The position numbers were made by a program, and so were the translations under genes. Under the pieces are notes generated by a model. That model was not told the origin of the DNA. It saw only the letters and a list, made by a program, of their open reading frames with translations, and did no database searches. This document shows, in pieces, positions 51,401 to 59,439 of a DNA stretch of 64,000 bases. This DNA is from Amulumruptor sp947039275 (GTDB taxonomy: Bacteria > Bacteroidota > Bacteroidia > Bacteroidales > Muribaculaceae), in contig CAMQYL010000007.1 in NCBI GenBank assembly GCA_947039275.1, forward strand, positions 22,576-86,575, in the 5' to 3' direction. Each line of letters opens with the position of its first letter. Position 1 is the first letter of the stretch.

Positions 51401-51847
51401 TTTGGCATGGGCTGCGTCGATAAGGTCCTGGAATTTCACATCCTTTTCCGATCCCCATTCTTTGCGGCTTTCGTAGCGGAGGTCTACGGTAGACATGTCC
51501 ATGGCGTGATAGCCGTGGTAGTCGATTCCGGAGCCGTTCTGCACCACAGGGGTGATCCAGATGGCGGTGAAACCGAGAGCTTTGATGTAATCAAGCTTTT
51601 CGATGAGTCCGGCGAAGTCACCGCGCCATCCCGGGTCTTTGGAGGCTATCTGCTTCTCCTGCTTGTCCCAGGTACATACGTTGTTTTTGGGGTCTCCGTC
51701 ATAGAAACGGGTGGTCATGGCGAAGTAGATGGTCTCGTCACGGAAGTCGGTACGGTTGGCGTTGAAGTCCGCCGAAGCCATAGCCTGCTGTCCCAAAGTG
51801 CCGAGAGCGACCATGCCGCCGATGAGCATTTTGTTGAAAAATTTCAT
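48455..51847 (-). CDS. Secreted multimodular alpha-amylase (GH13), 1
   Basis: A 1130-residue extracellular or surface enzyme that would cut alpha-1,4-glucan. Signal peptide about 1-25 (QQAMASA), with no lipobox. The catalytic GH13 barrel spans about 30-600 with nucleophile Asp285 (DAFRIDTTGH), acid/base Glu327 (FYMFGECC) and Asp459 (VDSHDYSPG). Then come an Ig-like segment (about 700-770), two CBM26-type starch-binding-like modules (NLYVWTD..GGWPGKAM; NCYVWTGE..GAWPGKAM) and a chitobiase-C/Fn3-like domain between them (HYTLDGSQPSASSDTYSAPL). The tail GFYVVEGQKVMLNR is sorting-like. First of three tandem paralogues, with its own promoter and terminator. Confidence 0.92.
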   Translation of the reverse strand: MKFFNKMLIGGMVALGTLGQQAMASADFNANRTDFRDETIYFAMTTRFYDGDPKNNVCTWDKQEKQIASKDPGWRGDFAGLIEKLDYIKALGFTAIWITPVVQNGSGIDYHGYHAMDMSTVDLRYESRKEWGSEKDVKFQDLIDAAHAKGMKIVLDVVLQHTGNFGEAKLNPLFTRNQNIRNQANIEACMMPDNERLGGASYWDLDPNEEQYPARWKYFKNPQYEPNNYYHHYGTGWNWDLPNRWWGQIAGDCVDLNTENDYVAQYVVDCYGKFIEMGVDAFRIDTTGHISPLTFNKQFIPQFHEIANRPEVRSKRLNGIDFYMFGECCQRFQGSVVYRDQPNLSSYFYTWKSDQSLLDEFNGDPAWWKAQTLPEGHDTPVGPMAVCEKDTKDKPRSNNVWMQNGQWHEPDYSQSSGFNVIDFPVHYSFSSVSSIYGLFSQDNYYNDASFNVVYVDSHDYSPGPNDGIRFNGGTAQWAENLSWMFTFRGIPCLYYGSEVEFMKGAIIDDGMGTQLNMTGRAYFGHYLEGDVKATDFGEYTASGQVAQTLKGDLAHHIQQLNKIRAAVPALRKGQYTFDGCSANGGWAFKRAYKDSYALVAVNGGATFTDVPAGTYTDIVTGKTYNGGGSITVDAPKGQGQLRVLVKGWTGGKVVEDGKFMYASSPVAHGGNPTATDPGADFFYTKEDAIDESVGMTFSPNGGSFKTETLTVTATLTAGATSGTIKVGNQSEMTITQGQSKTFTVGEGMNYGETVTVSWTATGKEGNANGSVTYKKADPNAVITIFCKAASAPNLYVWTDSPKQELNGGWPGKAMTQTTTVNGQEFYYFDCADAESVNIIFNNGSQQTGDITGITESVYYEYDGGANATKLNIDPQPGPTKPTVKASPASGTTFSESIKVTLTVNPAGTAIHYTLDGSQPSASSDTYSAPLTFTETTTLKTYVEKDGESNVQTFTYTKSDVPTPPVTSGYTVYFQDSSVTWNPVNCYVWTGETQHLGAWPGKAMTTTTINGMPGWMITIDSETAPENIIFNGNGGQTADLKFEPNGIYNFGGKFGQMSSTGDVFSDMSANHLDIRVIGGQLVIYSEQQTTIGITSLTGQRHMINLYPGVNTIETLANGFYVVEGQKVMLNR

Positions 51848-52018
51848 TGTGTGTAGAAATGTGGAATATGTAAGAAATAAAGTTGGTTACAAAGCACTGA
51901 GGTACGGCTGCTGAAGCATTGCATACCCAAGGATGTCAATAGGTTCTTTTCAAGGTTAAAGGGCTGATTATATACCAATCAGCTCTCAGAGCATTTTCAT
52001 TTCCTAATAGTTCAATGT

Positions 52019-52026
52019 CAAAGGTA
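52019..52026 (-). promoter_or_regulatory. -7 box of amylase 1, with a long leader
   Basis: Minus-strand TACCTTTG at 52026-52019, about 170 nt before the start codon at 51847. The leader contains the small hairpin GCTGAT/ATCAGC (51963-51982). No clear -33. Confidence 0.45.
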
Positions 52027-52121
52027 TAAATAATGTAATGATGTGTGAAATATATTAAATAGTTATAAGATGTTTTAGTTTATTTTAAGACAACTGGGCG
52101 TTTTTGTCAACCTGCTGATAT

Positions 52122-52165
52122 AAAAATAGCGTCATCAGTCGTGATGGCTGATGACGCTATAAAAA
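52122..52165 (-). terminator. Terminator of the second amylase gene
   Basis: ATAGCGTCATCAG (52126-52138) pairs perfectly with CTGATGACGCTAT (52148-52160). On the minus strand a TTTTTA tract follows. 35 bp after the stop. Confidence 0.88.
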
Positions 52166-52199
52166 GAAGGATGTGTTTATATGATATCTACTACTGCTA

Positions 52200-55100
52200 T
52201 TATCTTACGAACAGTTTCTTGCCGTTGACGATGTAGAATCCTTCAAGACCGTCGATGACGTTAAGTCCGGCTGTGACAGGTATCGTCTGCATGCGGCCTG
52301 TGAGATCGGAGATGCTGACTGTCATCATGCGTGGAGCAAAGATGTGCAGGGCACCGTCGATGATGCGGATGTCAAGTGCATCGGTGAGGTCGTTGATATC
52401 TTCAGATGCAAGCGGCGTGTATTCTACCCACTGGTTAGCGGAGTGGTGGAATATCATGCTCTTGCCTTTGACTTCCAGACCTGACTGTCCCTGTCCGGGA
52501 TACTGCTGGCCGTTGCTCTTGAAGATGATGCTGGAGTTTTTGAAAGCATCAGGCAGGCTGTACATGTAGTATCCGGTTACGGGGTCGAGTGTCATGGCGG
52601 GGGCATTGTCCCATTTGGCGAGTTCGCCACCGTCATTGTACACATAGATGTGAAGGTCAGTCCAGTTGCCATCGTAATACACGCTCACAGCACCCGGAAC
52701 GGGAGCTTCGGTTTTTGTATATACGAATGTCTGAACATTGCTTTCGCCATCTTTCTCTACATAGGTCTTGAGGGTTGTGGTCTCTGTAAATGTCAGAGGA
52801 GCGTCGTATGTGGCTGAAGAAGATGTGGGAACGGTGCCGTCGATAGTGTAGTGGATGGGTACGCCGGCAGGGCTGACTGTCAGGCTGACGGTGATAGACT
52901 CGGTAAACGACATGCCTCCATTAGGATTTGCCTTGACCACAGGTTTTGTGGGCTGGGGGCGCGGGTCATCAATGTCGAGCTTGGTGTACTGAGAACCGCC
53001 GTTGTATTCGAAATATGTGTCTTCGGTTATGCCTGTGATGTCAGCGGTCTGTCCGCCACTGCCATTAAGTATGATGTTGACACTTTCTTCTGCGTCGGCA
53101 AATGTCTCGTAATAGAATTCTTCGCCGTTGACTGTGGTCTTGGATGTCATTGCCTTGCCGGGCCACTCGCCGCAGAATTTCGTGGTGGTGCTGCCTGTCA
53201 CTTCCCATGCATAGATGTTGGGCACGATGGATGACTTGACGTATACTGTGATTACTGCGTTGGGGTCAACTTTGCGGTAGGTGGCTGTGCCGGTGTTTTC
53301 GGAACCGTCTTCGCCTGTAGCACCCCATGTCACCTGGATCTTATCGCCGTAATTCATGCCTTCGCCTATTGTGAAGCTCTGGTTAGCTCCGGGCGTGAGG
53401 CTGACCATGTCGCTGTCGCCCACTTTATACCATCCTGTTGTGGCGTTGTCGCTCAGAGCTGCGGTGACGATCTGGGTCTCGGTCTTGAAAGCGCCCGCTC
53501 CAGGATTGAATACTACAGATGGAAGTATAAATGGACCGTCACGCTTTGTCACTGTCTCAGGTGCTTCCTCTTGTCCGTCATAAGGCTGCTGAGCCACTGA
53601 TGCGGGAGATGCGGCGTAAAGGTATTTGCCGTCATCGCCGATTTTGCCGGGACCGTTGAGCACGTAGATGCGCATGTTGCCTTTGCCGGAGCAGTCAGCT
53701 GTGAGGGTTCCGTCGGTGACGTTTTTCACATCGCCGGTTATGGCATCGACATATTTGCCGTTGAGTATGCCGGTAAATGTGGAGCTGCCGCTGATAGTCA
53801 CGAGCACATAGGAGTCTGTGGTGCCGTTGGTGTAACGACGCTTGAACGACATCTCGCCTGAGCAGCCTTCGGTGCTGTACTGGCCTTTGCGGAGAGCGGG
53901 CACGGCGGCGCGGATCTTGTTGAGACGCTGGAGATGTAGAGCCAGAGGATGGGTGAGGGAGGCGGCGAGGTTGCCGGTTGCATTGGTGTATTCGGCAAAG
54001 TCGGTAGTATTGACCGATCCAGTGAGGTAGCCGCCATAATATGCGCGGAGGGTCTCTTTAAGTGCGACATTAACGCCCTGGTCTATAACGTAGCCACCTG
54101 TGCGGCGGAAGCGTGTCTCTGTGCCCTGGAACACGCAAGGTATGCCGCGCCATGTGAACATCAGCGATAGGTTTTCTGCCCAAGTATCTTCGCTACCGTC
54201 AAAGGCATTGACTTTGTATCCGTTGGGACCGTAGTCGTGGCTGTCGACGTACACCACATTCCATGTCGCGTCGTTATACAGGCGGTCATCTGTGCGCACT
54301 GTAAATGCGTTGCTTGCCCTGTAGTAACGCTGGTGCATCGGGAAGTCGATTACATTGAAGCCTGATGCCTCGGAGTAGTCGGGTGTGTGGTACTCATTGC
54401 CGTTAAGGAATGCGTTATTGGAATTCGGCATGATGGACGCATCGTGGTTGAGATAGTCGGTGGCTTGTGCCAGCACTGATGCTCCGTTTGTGGTGTTGGC
54501 ATATGCTGATGGATTGACTTCGCTGTATGTCAGACCGTTCCAAGATTCTTCGTTTTCGTCCCATGGATAGTCTTTTGTCTCTTTCCATGTATAGAAGCAC
54601 GGTGAGCAGTTGAAGTGCTGATTGCGGTAGATGACTTCTTCCGATACGGCACAAACTTCGCCGAACATATAGAATGGCGCACCTCCGCGCTTTGCCTTGG
54701 CTTTTTCGGCTGCGGCATGGAAGCGAGGTATGAATACTTTGTTGAATGTCAGGCGCGATATGTGTCCCGATGTATCCACACGGAAAGCATCTACACCCAT
54801 ATCAATGAATTTGGAATAACAGTCGACAATGTAGTTGTACACGTGGGGATTCTCAGTGTTGAGGTCCACACAGTCACCTGCTATCTGACCCCACCAGCGT
54901 GAGGGGTCATCCCAGTCCCACGCCTGTCCTACATGATGCCAGTAGTTGTTGGGATCGCTGCCGGTGCCCTGTATGTTCTTGAGCAATTCTATGCGAGCGT
55001 CATGCTGCTTGTTAGGAATGAGTGACCAGTAGTCATCGGGCAGTTTGGTGTTGGGGTGAAGACGCATTGTCTTCTCATGGTTTGACTGGTTCTTGATGTT

Positions 55101-55598
55101 GGCTTTCTGGAACATGGGGCAGAGATATTCCTCGCCGAAGTTGCCGGTATGCTGTAGCACGACATCAAGCACGATTTTCATGTCACGTTTATGAGCTTCG
55201 TCTATGACATCTTGAAATTTCACATCCTCGCTTTCGTTGCGGGGATCTACTTTCTGGAAATTCATCGCGTGGTAGCCATGGTAATCAAGACCCGAGGCAT
55301 TCTCTACCACAGGCGTAATCCAGATGGCTGTGAAGCCGAGAGCCTTAAGGTAGTCCATCTTCTCGATGAGACCTTTGAAATCACCTCGCCATTCGGGGTC
55401 ATCGACGTTATTCTTGCCGTCCCAGCAATAGGTGTTGTTAGTGATGTCTCCGTCATAGAAACGGGCTGTCATGACGAAATAGATGGTCTCGTCACGGAAG
55501 TCGGAGCGGTCGCCAGTGAAATGGGCTGCTGATGCCTGCTGTGCCAGGCTACCGAGTGCGACCAATCCGCCAAAGAGCATTCTTTTTAAAATTTTCAT
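52200..55598 (-). CDS. Secreted multimodular alpha-amylase (GH13), 2
   Basis: A 1132-residue paralogue of the neighbouring enzymes. Signal peptide about 1-24 (QQASAAHF), GH13 barrel with Asp275 (AFRVDTSGH), Glu314 (FYMFGEVC) and the third Asp in VDSHDYGPNGY. Downstream modules are an Ig-like domain, one CBM26-like module (NIYAWEVTGST..GEWPGKAM), a chitobiase-C-like domain (HYTIDGTVPTSSSATYDAPL) and a last beta module (VYYDGNWTDLHIYVYND..WDNAPAMTL) unlike the final module of amylase 1. The tail (GLEGFYIVNGKKLFVR) is shared with amylase 3. It has its own promoter and terminator, so the three genes are not one operon. Confidence 0.92.
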   Translation of the reverse strand: MKILKRMLFGGLVALGSLAQQASAAHFTGDRSDFRDETIYFVMTARFYDGDITNNTYCWDGKNNVDDPEWRGDFKGLIEKMDYLKALGFTAIWITPVVENASGLDYHGYHAMNFQKVDPRNESEDVKFQDVIDEAHKRDMKIVLDVVLQHTGNFGEEYLCPMFQKANIKNQSNHEKTMRLHPNTKLPDDYWSLIPNKQHDARIELLKNIQGTGSDPNNYWHHVGQAWDWDDPSRWWGQIAGDCVDLNTENPHVYNYIVDCYSKFIDMGVDAFRVDTSGHISRLTFNKVFIPRFHAAAEKAKAKRGGAPFYMFGEVCAVSEEVIYRNQHFNCSPCFYTWKETKDYPWDENEESWNGLTYSEVNPSAYANTTNGASVLAQATDYLNHDASIMPNSNNAFLNGNEYHTPDYSEASGFNVIDFPMHQRYYRASNAFTVRTDDRLYNDATWNVVYVDSHDYGPNGYKVNAFDGSEDTWAENLSLMFTWRGIPCVFQGTETRFRRTGGYVIDQGVNVALKETLRAYYGGYLTGSVNTTDFAEYTNATGNLAASLTHPLALHLQRLNKIRAAVPALRKGQYSTEGCSGEMSFKRRYTNGTTDSYVLVTISGSSTFTGILNGKYVDAITGDVKNVTDGTLTADCSGKGNMRIYVLNGPGKIGDDGKYLYAASPASVAQQPYDGQEEAPETVTKRDGPFILPSVVFNPGAGAFKTETQIVTAALSDNATTGWYKVGDSDMVSLTPGANQSFTIGEGMNYGDKIQVTWGATGEDGSENTGTATYRKVDPNAVITVYVKSSIVPNIYAWEVTGSTTTKFCGEWPGKAMTSKTTVNGEEFYYETFADAEESVNIILNGSGGQTADITGITEDTYFEYNGGSQYTKLDIDDPRPQPTKPVVKANPNGGMSFTESITVSLTVSPAGVPIHYTIDGTVPTSSSATYDAPLTFTETTTLKTYVEKDGESNVQTFVYTKTEAPVPGAVSVYYDGNWTDLHIYVYNDGGELAKWDNAPAMTLDPVTGYYMYSLPDAFKNSSIIFKSNGQQYPGQGQSGLEVKGKSMIFHHSANQWVEYTPLASEDINDLTDALDIRIIDGALHIFAPRMMTVSISDLTGRMQTIPVTAGLNVIDGLEGFYIVNGKKLFVR

Positions 55599-55706
55599 GC
55601 TTTAGAAATGTGGATTAAGTAGATAGATTAGGTTAATGAAAATTACATATATTTGTCACATTACTACACTTGCGATCTTATAGAAAGATGTTTTAATATT
55701 CCATCG

Positions 55707-55714
55707 CAAAATTA
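55707..55714 (-). promoter_or_regulatory. -7 box of amylase 2
   Basis: Minus-strand TAATTTTG followed by C, about 109 nt before the start codon. No -33 at the standard distance. The 255-bp gap otherwise holds only AT-rich sequence and the amylase 3 terminator. Confidence 0.5.
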
Positions 55715-55796
55715 CACATTTGTTTGCAAATTACCCCCCCCTAAACATAAATAATGTTAATTTAGCGAAAAAACTTGGAATATGCGGAATAAAGAG

Positions 55797-55829
55797 AGCG
55801 TCACCATCCCATATCGGGAGATGACGCTC
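55797..55829 (-). terminator. Probable terminator of the third amylase gene
   Basis: GAGCGTCA and TGACGCTC form an 8-bp stem, with inner TCCC/GGGA pairing, 25 bp after the stop. The minus-strand tail TCTTTATT is only moderately U-rich. Confidence 0.65.
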
Positions 55830-55853
55830 ATGAATATAACTATGTATTATCGT

Positions 55854-58800
55854 TTACTTGACGAAGAGTTTCTTGCCATTGACGATATAGAAACCTTCGA
55901 GTCCGTCGATCAATGTCTGGCCGGGTGTTACTGCGACGCTGCGCATCTGACCTGAGATTGTCGAAATGTGTACCATGCCGTTGACCGATGAGCTGACGAG
56001 GATGCCGCCGGGGACGAGGCTGACTTCGATGCCGGCATAGAGGTCGTTGACATACATGTCGTCTATCGATGCGCCCGTATACTCTCCGAGATCCTCTACC
56101 TTGGCTTGGTTGTCACCGTTCGGCTTGATGAGATAGAGATGATTGTGAGTAATGCCGATGACATTTTCTGTCTGGTTTTTGCCATTACCGCCGTTGTTGA
56201 AGACTACTCCGCGTGTACCGTCGGGCACTGTGTAGGTATAGATGTGCTCAGCGACCTTGAGCATGTCCACGCCGGGCCAGCTTGATGCGTTGGCATCGAA
56301 GTGGTGCACCTTGAGTGGTGTCCAGTTGACCTCTGAGTTGTCGGCATAGATGGTGATGCCCTTGGGCTTCTCGACCTTGGTGAAGGTGGCTTCGCCGGTG
56401 TTGACAGTGGTGCCGTCGGTGGCTGTCCATGCTATTGTGACGGACTCTCCTACAGCCATGTCTGCTCCGATGGTCACGGTGGTAGTGCCTGTGAATGTCA
56501 CGTTTGCACCGTTGCCCACCTTGTAGCTTGCCGAGGTGGCTGCTGCGTTAGCCTTGAGGGTGACGGTCAGGGTCTCGGTGAAGTTTCCGCCGTTGGGTGA
56601 TACCGCTACTCGGGGAGATGCTGTCTCAGGCTCGATGGTCTTGACATAGCCGCTCTGTGTGTAGTAGCCGCCGTTGACGTAGTCAAATCCGCCCTGGTTG
56701 CGTGCAGGTACCTGCTCGCTGCCGTTGCTGAATATGATGAGGGCGTCGTCTGCGATGGTTTCGGAGCCGGTGTATGTCCACTTCCATACCTTGTTGCCGA
56801 GGTAGGTGAGGGTCTGACCGGGCCATGAGCCGCCGGTATAGTTTTCGGTGTCGTTCCAGATCCAGGCGTTAATGTAGCCGCCCCAGTCTGATGTGTTCTC
56901 GAAGAAGATAGCCTGTTCGCCGTCCTCGATGGCAGGTGCGATGGGCACTTCGGGCTCTTCGATTTCGCCGCCGCCACCACCGCCTGCGGGCTTGACTGTC
57001 CATGTCTCGTCAGGCATTGTCTCGTCAGGCCATTCGGTCCAGGGCTGGTCTACGGGAGCTGACGCATAGAGGTACTTGCCGTCTTCGCCTACCTTGCCGG
57101 GGGCGGGAGTCTTGGAGGTGTTGAGCACATACACACGGAGGTTGCCCTTGCCTGAGCATGTGACATCGAGGGTGTTGTCGGTTACGGTCTTGGTGTCACC
57201 GGTGATAGCGTCTACGTATGTGCCATTGAGGATGCCGGTGAATTTGGAGCTGCCGCTGACGGTCACGAGGGCATAGCTGTCGGTATTGCCGTCGACATAG
57301 CGGCGCTTGTACGACATCTTGCCTGAGCAGCCTTCTGTGCTGTACTGTCCCTTGCGGAGGGCGGGCACGGCGGCGCGGATCTTGTTGAGTCGCTGTATGT
57401 GGCGGGCGAGGGGGTATGATAGGGTAGAGGCAAGGTTGCCGGTGGCGTCGGAGTAGTCAGCGAAGTCGTTGACTTTCACGTTGCCTTCAAGATAGCCACC
57501 GAAATATGCACGTCCCGATTCCTTGAGAGCCAGTACGGCACCCTTGTCGATGGGCATGCCTTTCTGGAATTCCACTTCCGAGCCGTAGTAGATACAGGGG
57601 ATACCGCGGAAGGTGAACATCAGGGAGAGGTTTTCAGCCCATGTGTCCTGTGTACCGGTGAAGCGGTAGTTGCTGTCGGGTGCGTAGTCGTGTGAGTCCA
57701 CGTATACCACGTTGTAGGATGCGTCATTGTAGAGGTTGTCCTGACGGTGTACTCCAAATGCGCCCTGGGCAGAGTTGAAGTTCCAGTGCATTGCGAAGTC
57801 GATGACGCTCATGCCTGAATAGTCGGAGTAGTCGGGTGTGTGGTATTCGTTGCCGTTGAGCAGGGCGTTGTTGCTCTTGCGCATGATCGCGTCGGCGTGG
57901 CCGAGGTCGTCCTTGCCGCTCTGGAGCACTGACTCCCAGTTGGTGTGGCCGCTGACGGTCTCATAGTCATGCGAGCCTTCGGTCTCGGTAGGTATTGCTA
58001 CCACAGAGTCCCATGATTTGGGGTCGTAATCCCAGGGATAGTCCTTTGACTCTTTCCATGTATAGTAGCAGGGAGAGCAGTTGTAGTTCTCGCCACGGTA
58101 TATTACCTCCATTGAGCGGGCGCAGACTTCGCCGTACATGAAGAAGGGTGTGTTGCCGCGCTTGGCTTTTGCCTCGGGGGTCTCCGAAGCTGCCATGAGC
58201 TGGGGGAGGAAGTTGTTGTTAAATGACAGACGGGGTATGTGACCGGCGGTGTCGATACGGAAGCCGTCAACACCCATCTTGATGAAGCGTGAGTAGCAGT
58301 CTACCAGGTATTCTGCCACTGCAGGGTGCTCGGTGTTGAGGTCTACGCAGTCACCTGCGATCTGTCCCCACCAGCGCGAGGGATCGTCCCAGTCAAACCA
58401 TGCCTTGTGGTGCCAATAGTTATGGGTGTCGCGGTTGGTGAAGTCTGAGTTCTTCATCATCGCAAGACGTGTGCCATACTGTGCACTCGGCTGCATTGAC
58501 GGATAGTTGGTGGGGAGCTGGCCGCCTTCGCTCTGAGGCACTACGAGCATCGAGGCGTTGATGTCACCGAGGTCTTTGGTGTAGTCCTTCTTGAACATGC
58601 GGCAGAGTTTGCCTTCGCCGAAGTTACCGGTATGCTGGAGCACGATGTCAAGCACGAGTTTCATGCCGCGTTTGTGCACCTCGTCTATTAGTTCCTGGAA
58701 CGCCACGTCGGCATCTGCATCAGTCGACTCTTTCGATACATAGCGGTGGTCTATCTTGGAGAAGTCCATGGCGTGGTAGCCGTGGTAGTCAAGTCCGGAA

Positions 58801-59102
58801 CCGTTTTCTACGATAGGTGTGATCCATACTGCGGTGAAACCAAGGGCTTTGATGTAGTCAAGCTTTTGTATGAGTCCTTTGAAGTCTCCGCGCCACTCGG
58901 GGTCTTTGATATTGTTGACGCCGTCCCAGCAATATACGTTGTTGTTGGGGTCGCCGTCATAGAAGCGTGTCGTCATGGCGAAGTAGATGGTCTCGTCACG
59001 GAAGTCCGTTCGGTCACCTACAAATGTGGCTGCTGATGCCTGTTGCGCCAATGCGCCGAGGGCTACCATGCCGCCTAAGAGCATTTTTTTCAAATGTTTC
59101 AT
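55854..59102 (-). CDS. Secreted multimodular alpha-amylase (GH13), 3
   Basis: A 1082-residue enzyme from ATG 59102, which gives a clean signal peptide (LAQQASAATF); 29 further in-frame codons upstream cover an AT-rich leader and are not used. Catalytic residues are Asp284 (GFRIDTAGH), Glu325 (FFMYGEVC) and the Asp of VDSHDYAPDS. After the barrel comes a Gly/Glu-rich linker (PAGGGGGGEIEEPEVP near 760), a CBM-like module with different sequence from the other two (NAWIWNDTENYTGGSWPGQTL), an Ig-like domain (about 880-950) and a final module (LKVHHFDANASSWPGVDML). The tail FYIVNGKKLFVK matches amylase 2. The differing modules suggest division of labour on starch forms. Confidence 0.9.
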   Translation of the reverse strand: MKHLKKMLLGGMVALGALAQQASAATFVGDRTDFRDETIYFAMTTRFYDGDPNNNVYCWDGVNNIKDPEWRGDFKGLIQKLDYIKALGFTAVWITPIVENGSGLDYHGYHAMDFSKIDHRYVSKESTDADADVAFQELIDEVHKRGMKLVLDIVLQHTGNFGEGKLCRMFKKDYTKDLGDINASMLVVPQSEGGQLPTNYPSMQPSAQYGTRLAMMKNSDFTNRDTHNYWHHKAWFDWDDPSRWWGQIAGDCVDLNTEHPAVAEYLVDCYSRFIKMGVDGFRIDTAGHIPRLSFNNNFLPQLMAASETPEAKAKRGNTPFFMYGEVCARSMEVIYRGENYNCSPCYYTWKESKDYPWDYDPKSWDSVVAIPTETEGSHDYETVSGHTNWESVLQSGKDDLGHADAIMRKSNNALLNGNEYHTPDYSDYSGMSVIDFAMHWNFNSAQGAFGVHRQDNLYNDASYNVVYVDSHDYAPDSNYRFTGTQDTWAENLSLMFTFRGIPCIYYGSEVEFQKGMPIDKGAVLALKESGRAYFGGYLEGNVKVNDFADYSDATGNLASTLSYPLARHIQRLNKIRAAVPALRKGQYSTEGCSGKMSYKRRYVDGNTDSYALVTVSGSSKFTGILNGTYVDAITGDTKTVTDNTLDVTCSGKGNLRVYVLNTSKTPAPGKVGEDGKYLYASAPVDQPWTEWPDETMPDETWTVKPAGGGGGGEIEEPEVPIAPAIEDGEQAIFFENTSDWGGYINAWIWNDTENYTGGSWPGQTLTYLGNKVWKWTYTGSETIADDALIIFSNGSEQVPARNQGGFDYVNGGYYTQSGYVKTIEPETASPRVAVSPNGGNFTETLTVTLKANAAATSASYKVGNGANVTFTGTTTVTIGADMAVGESVTIAWTATDGTTVNTGEATFTKVEKPKGITIYADNSEVNWTPLKVHHFDANASSWPGVDMLKVAEHIYTYTVPDGTRGVVFNNGGNGKNQTENVIGITHNHLYLIKPNGDNQAKVEDLGEYTGASIDDMYVNDLYAGIEVSLVPGGILVSSSVNGMVHISTISGQMRSVAVTPGQTLIDGLEGFYIVNGKKLFVK

Positions 59103-59226
59103 GAGCCTTTTTAGGTTGATGTAATAGAAATGTGAGAAAATATATATGTGTTTTTGAAATTTAGCACGTAAATCCAGCATACCACGCAAAGTGAATGGAA
59201 AGATGTGCCGCAGCGTAAATCAGGTG

Positions 59227-59258
59227 CAAATATATGAAAATATGCTAATAAAATCAAA
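59227..59258 (-). promoter_or_regulatory. Promoter of amylase 3
   Basis: Minus-strand TTTG at 59258-59255, 20 bp, TATATTTG at 59234-59227. About 125 nt of leader to the start codon. Confidence 0.65.
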
Positions 59259-59382
59259 AATGGCTCCAGTGATTTAATCTATATTCACATATTTTAGCTA
59301 TAAGACTCTTCGTGTCGCTTGTGCCGTTAGCCGTAGTGCCGCCCTGCGGTCTGATTAGTGACATATTTTGCGGTGCAGCTGT

Positions 59383-59413
59383 TTTGAAAGGTGAATAATT
59401 ATCCCTAATTTTG
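59383..59413 (+). promoter_or_regulatory. Promoter of dapA
   Basis: TTTG 59383-59386, 19 bp, TAATTTTG 59406-59413, the best consensus match in the window. Start codon ATG 59440 is 26 bp on. Confidence 0.8.
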
Positions 59414-59439
59414 TGTCAAGAAAAATCTCAATTCTATTT

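Noticed and set aside
50936..51856. Long open frame (about 300 codons) antisense to amylase 1
   Set aside because: It mirrors the codon pattern of the GH13 gene on the other strand, lacks any family motif and crosses well-supported catalytic motifs. Similar long antisense frames lie over gltD, glgP and thrS for the same reason.
48455..59102. Amylase block considered as a Sus-type polysaccharide utilisation locus
   Set aside because: No SusC/SusD pair, SusR-type regulator or surface lipoprotein is adjacent. The only TonB receptor in the window is 25 kb away and not SusC-like.
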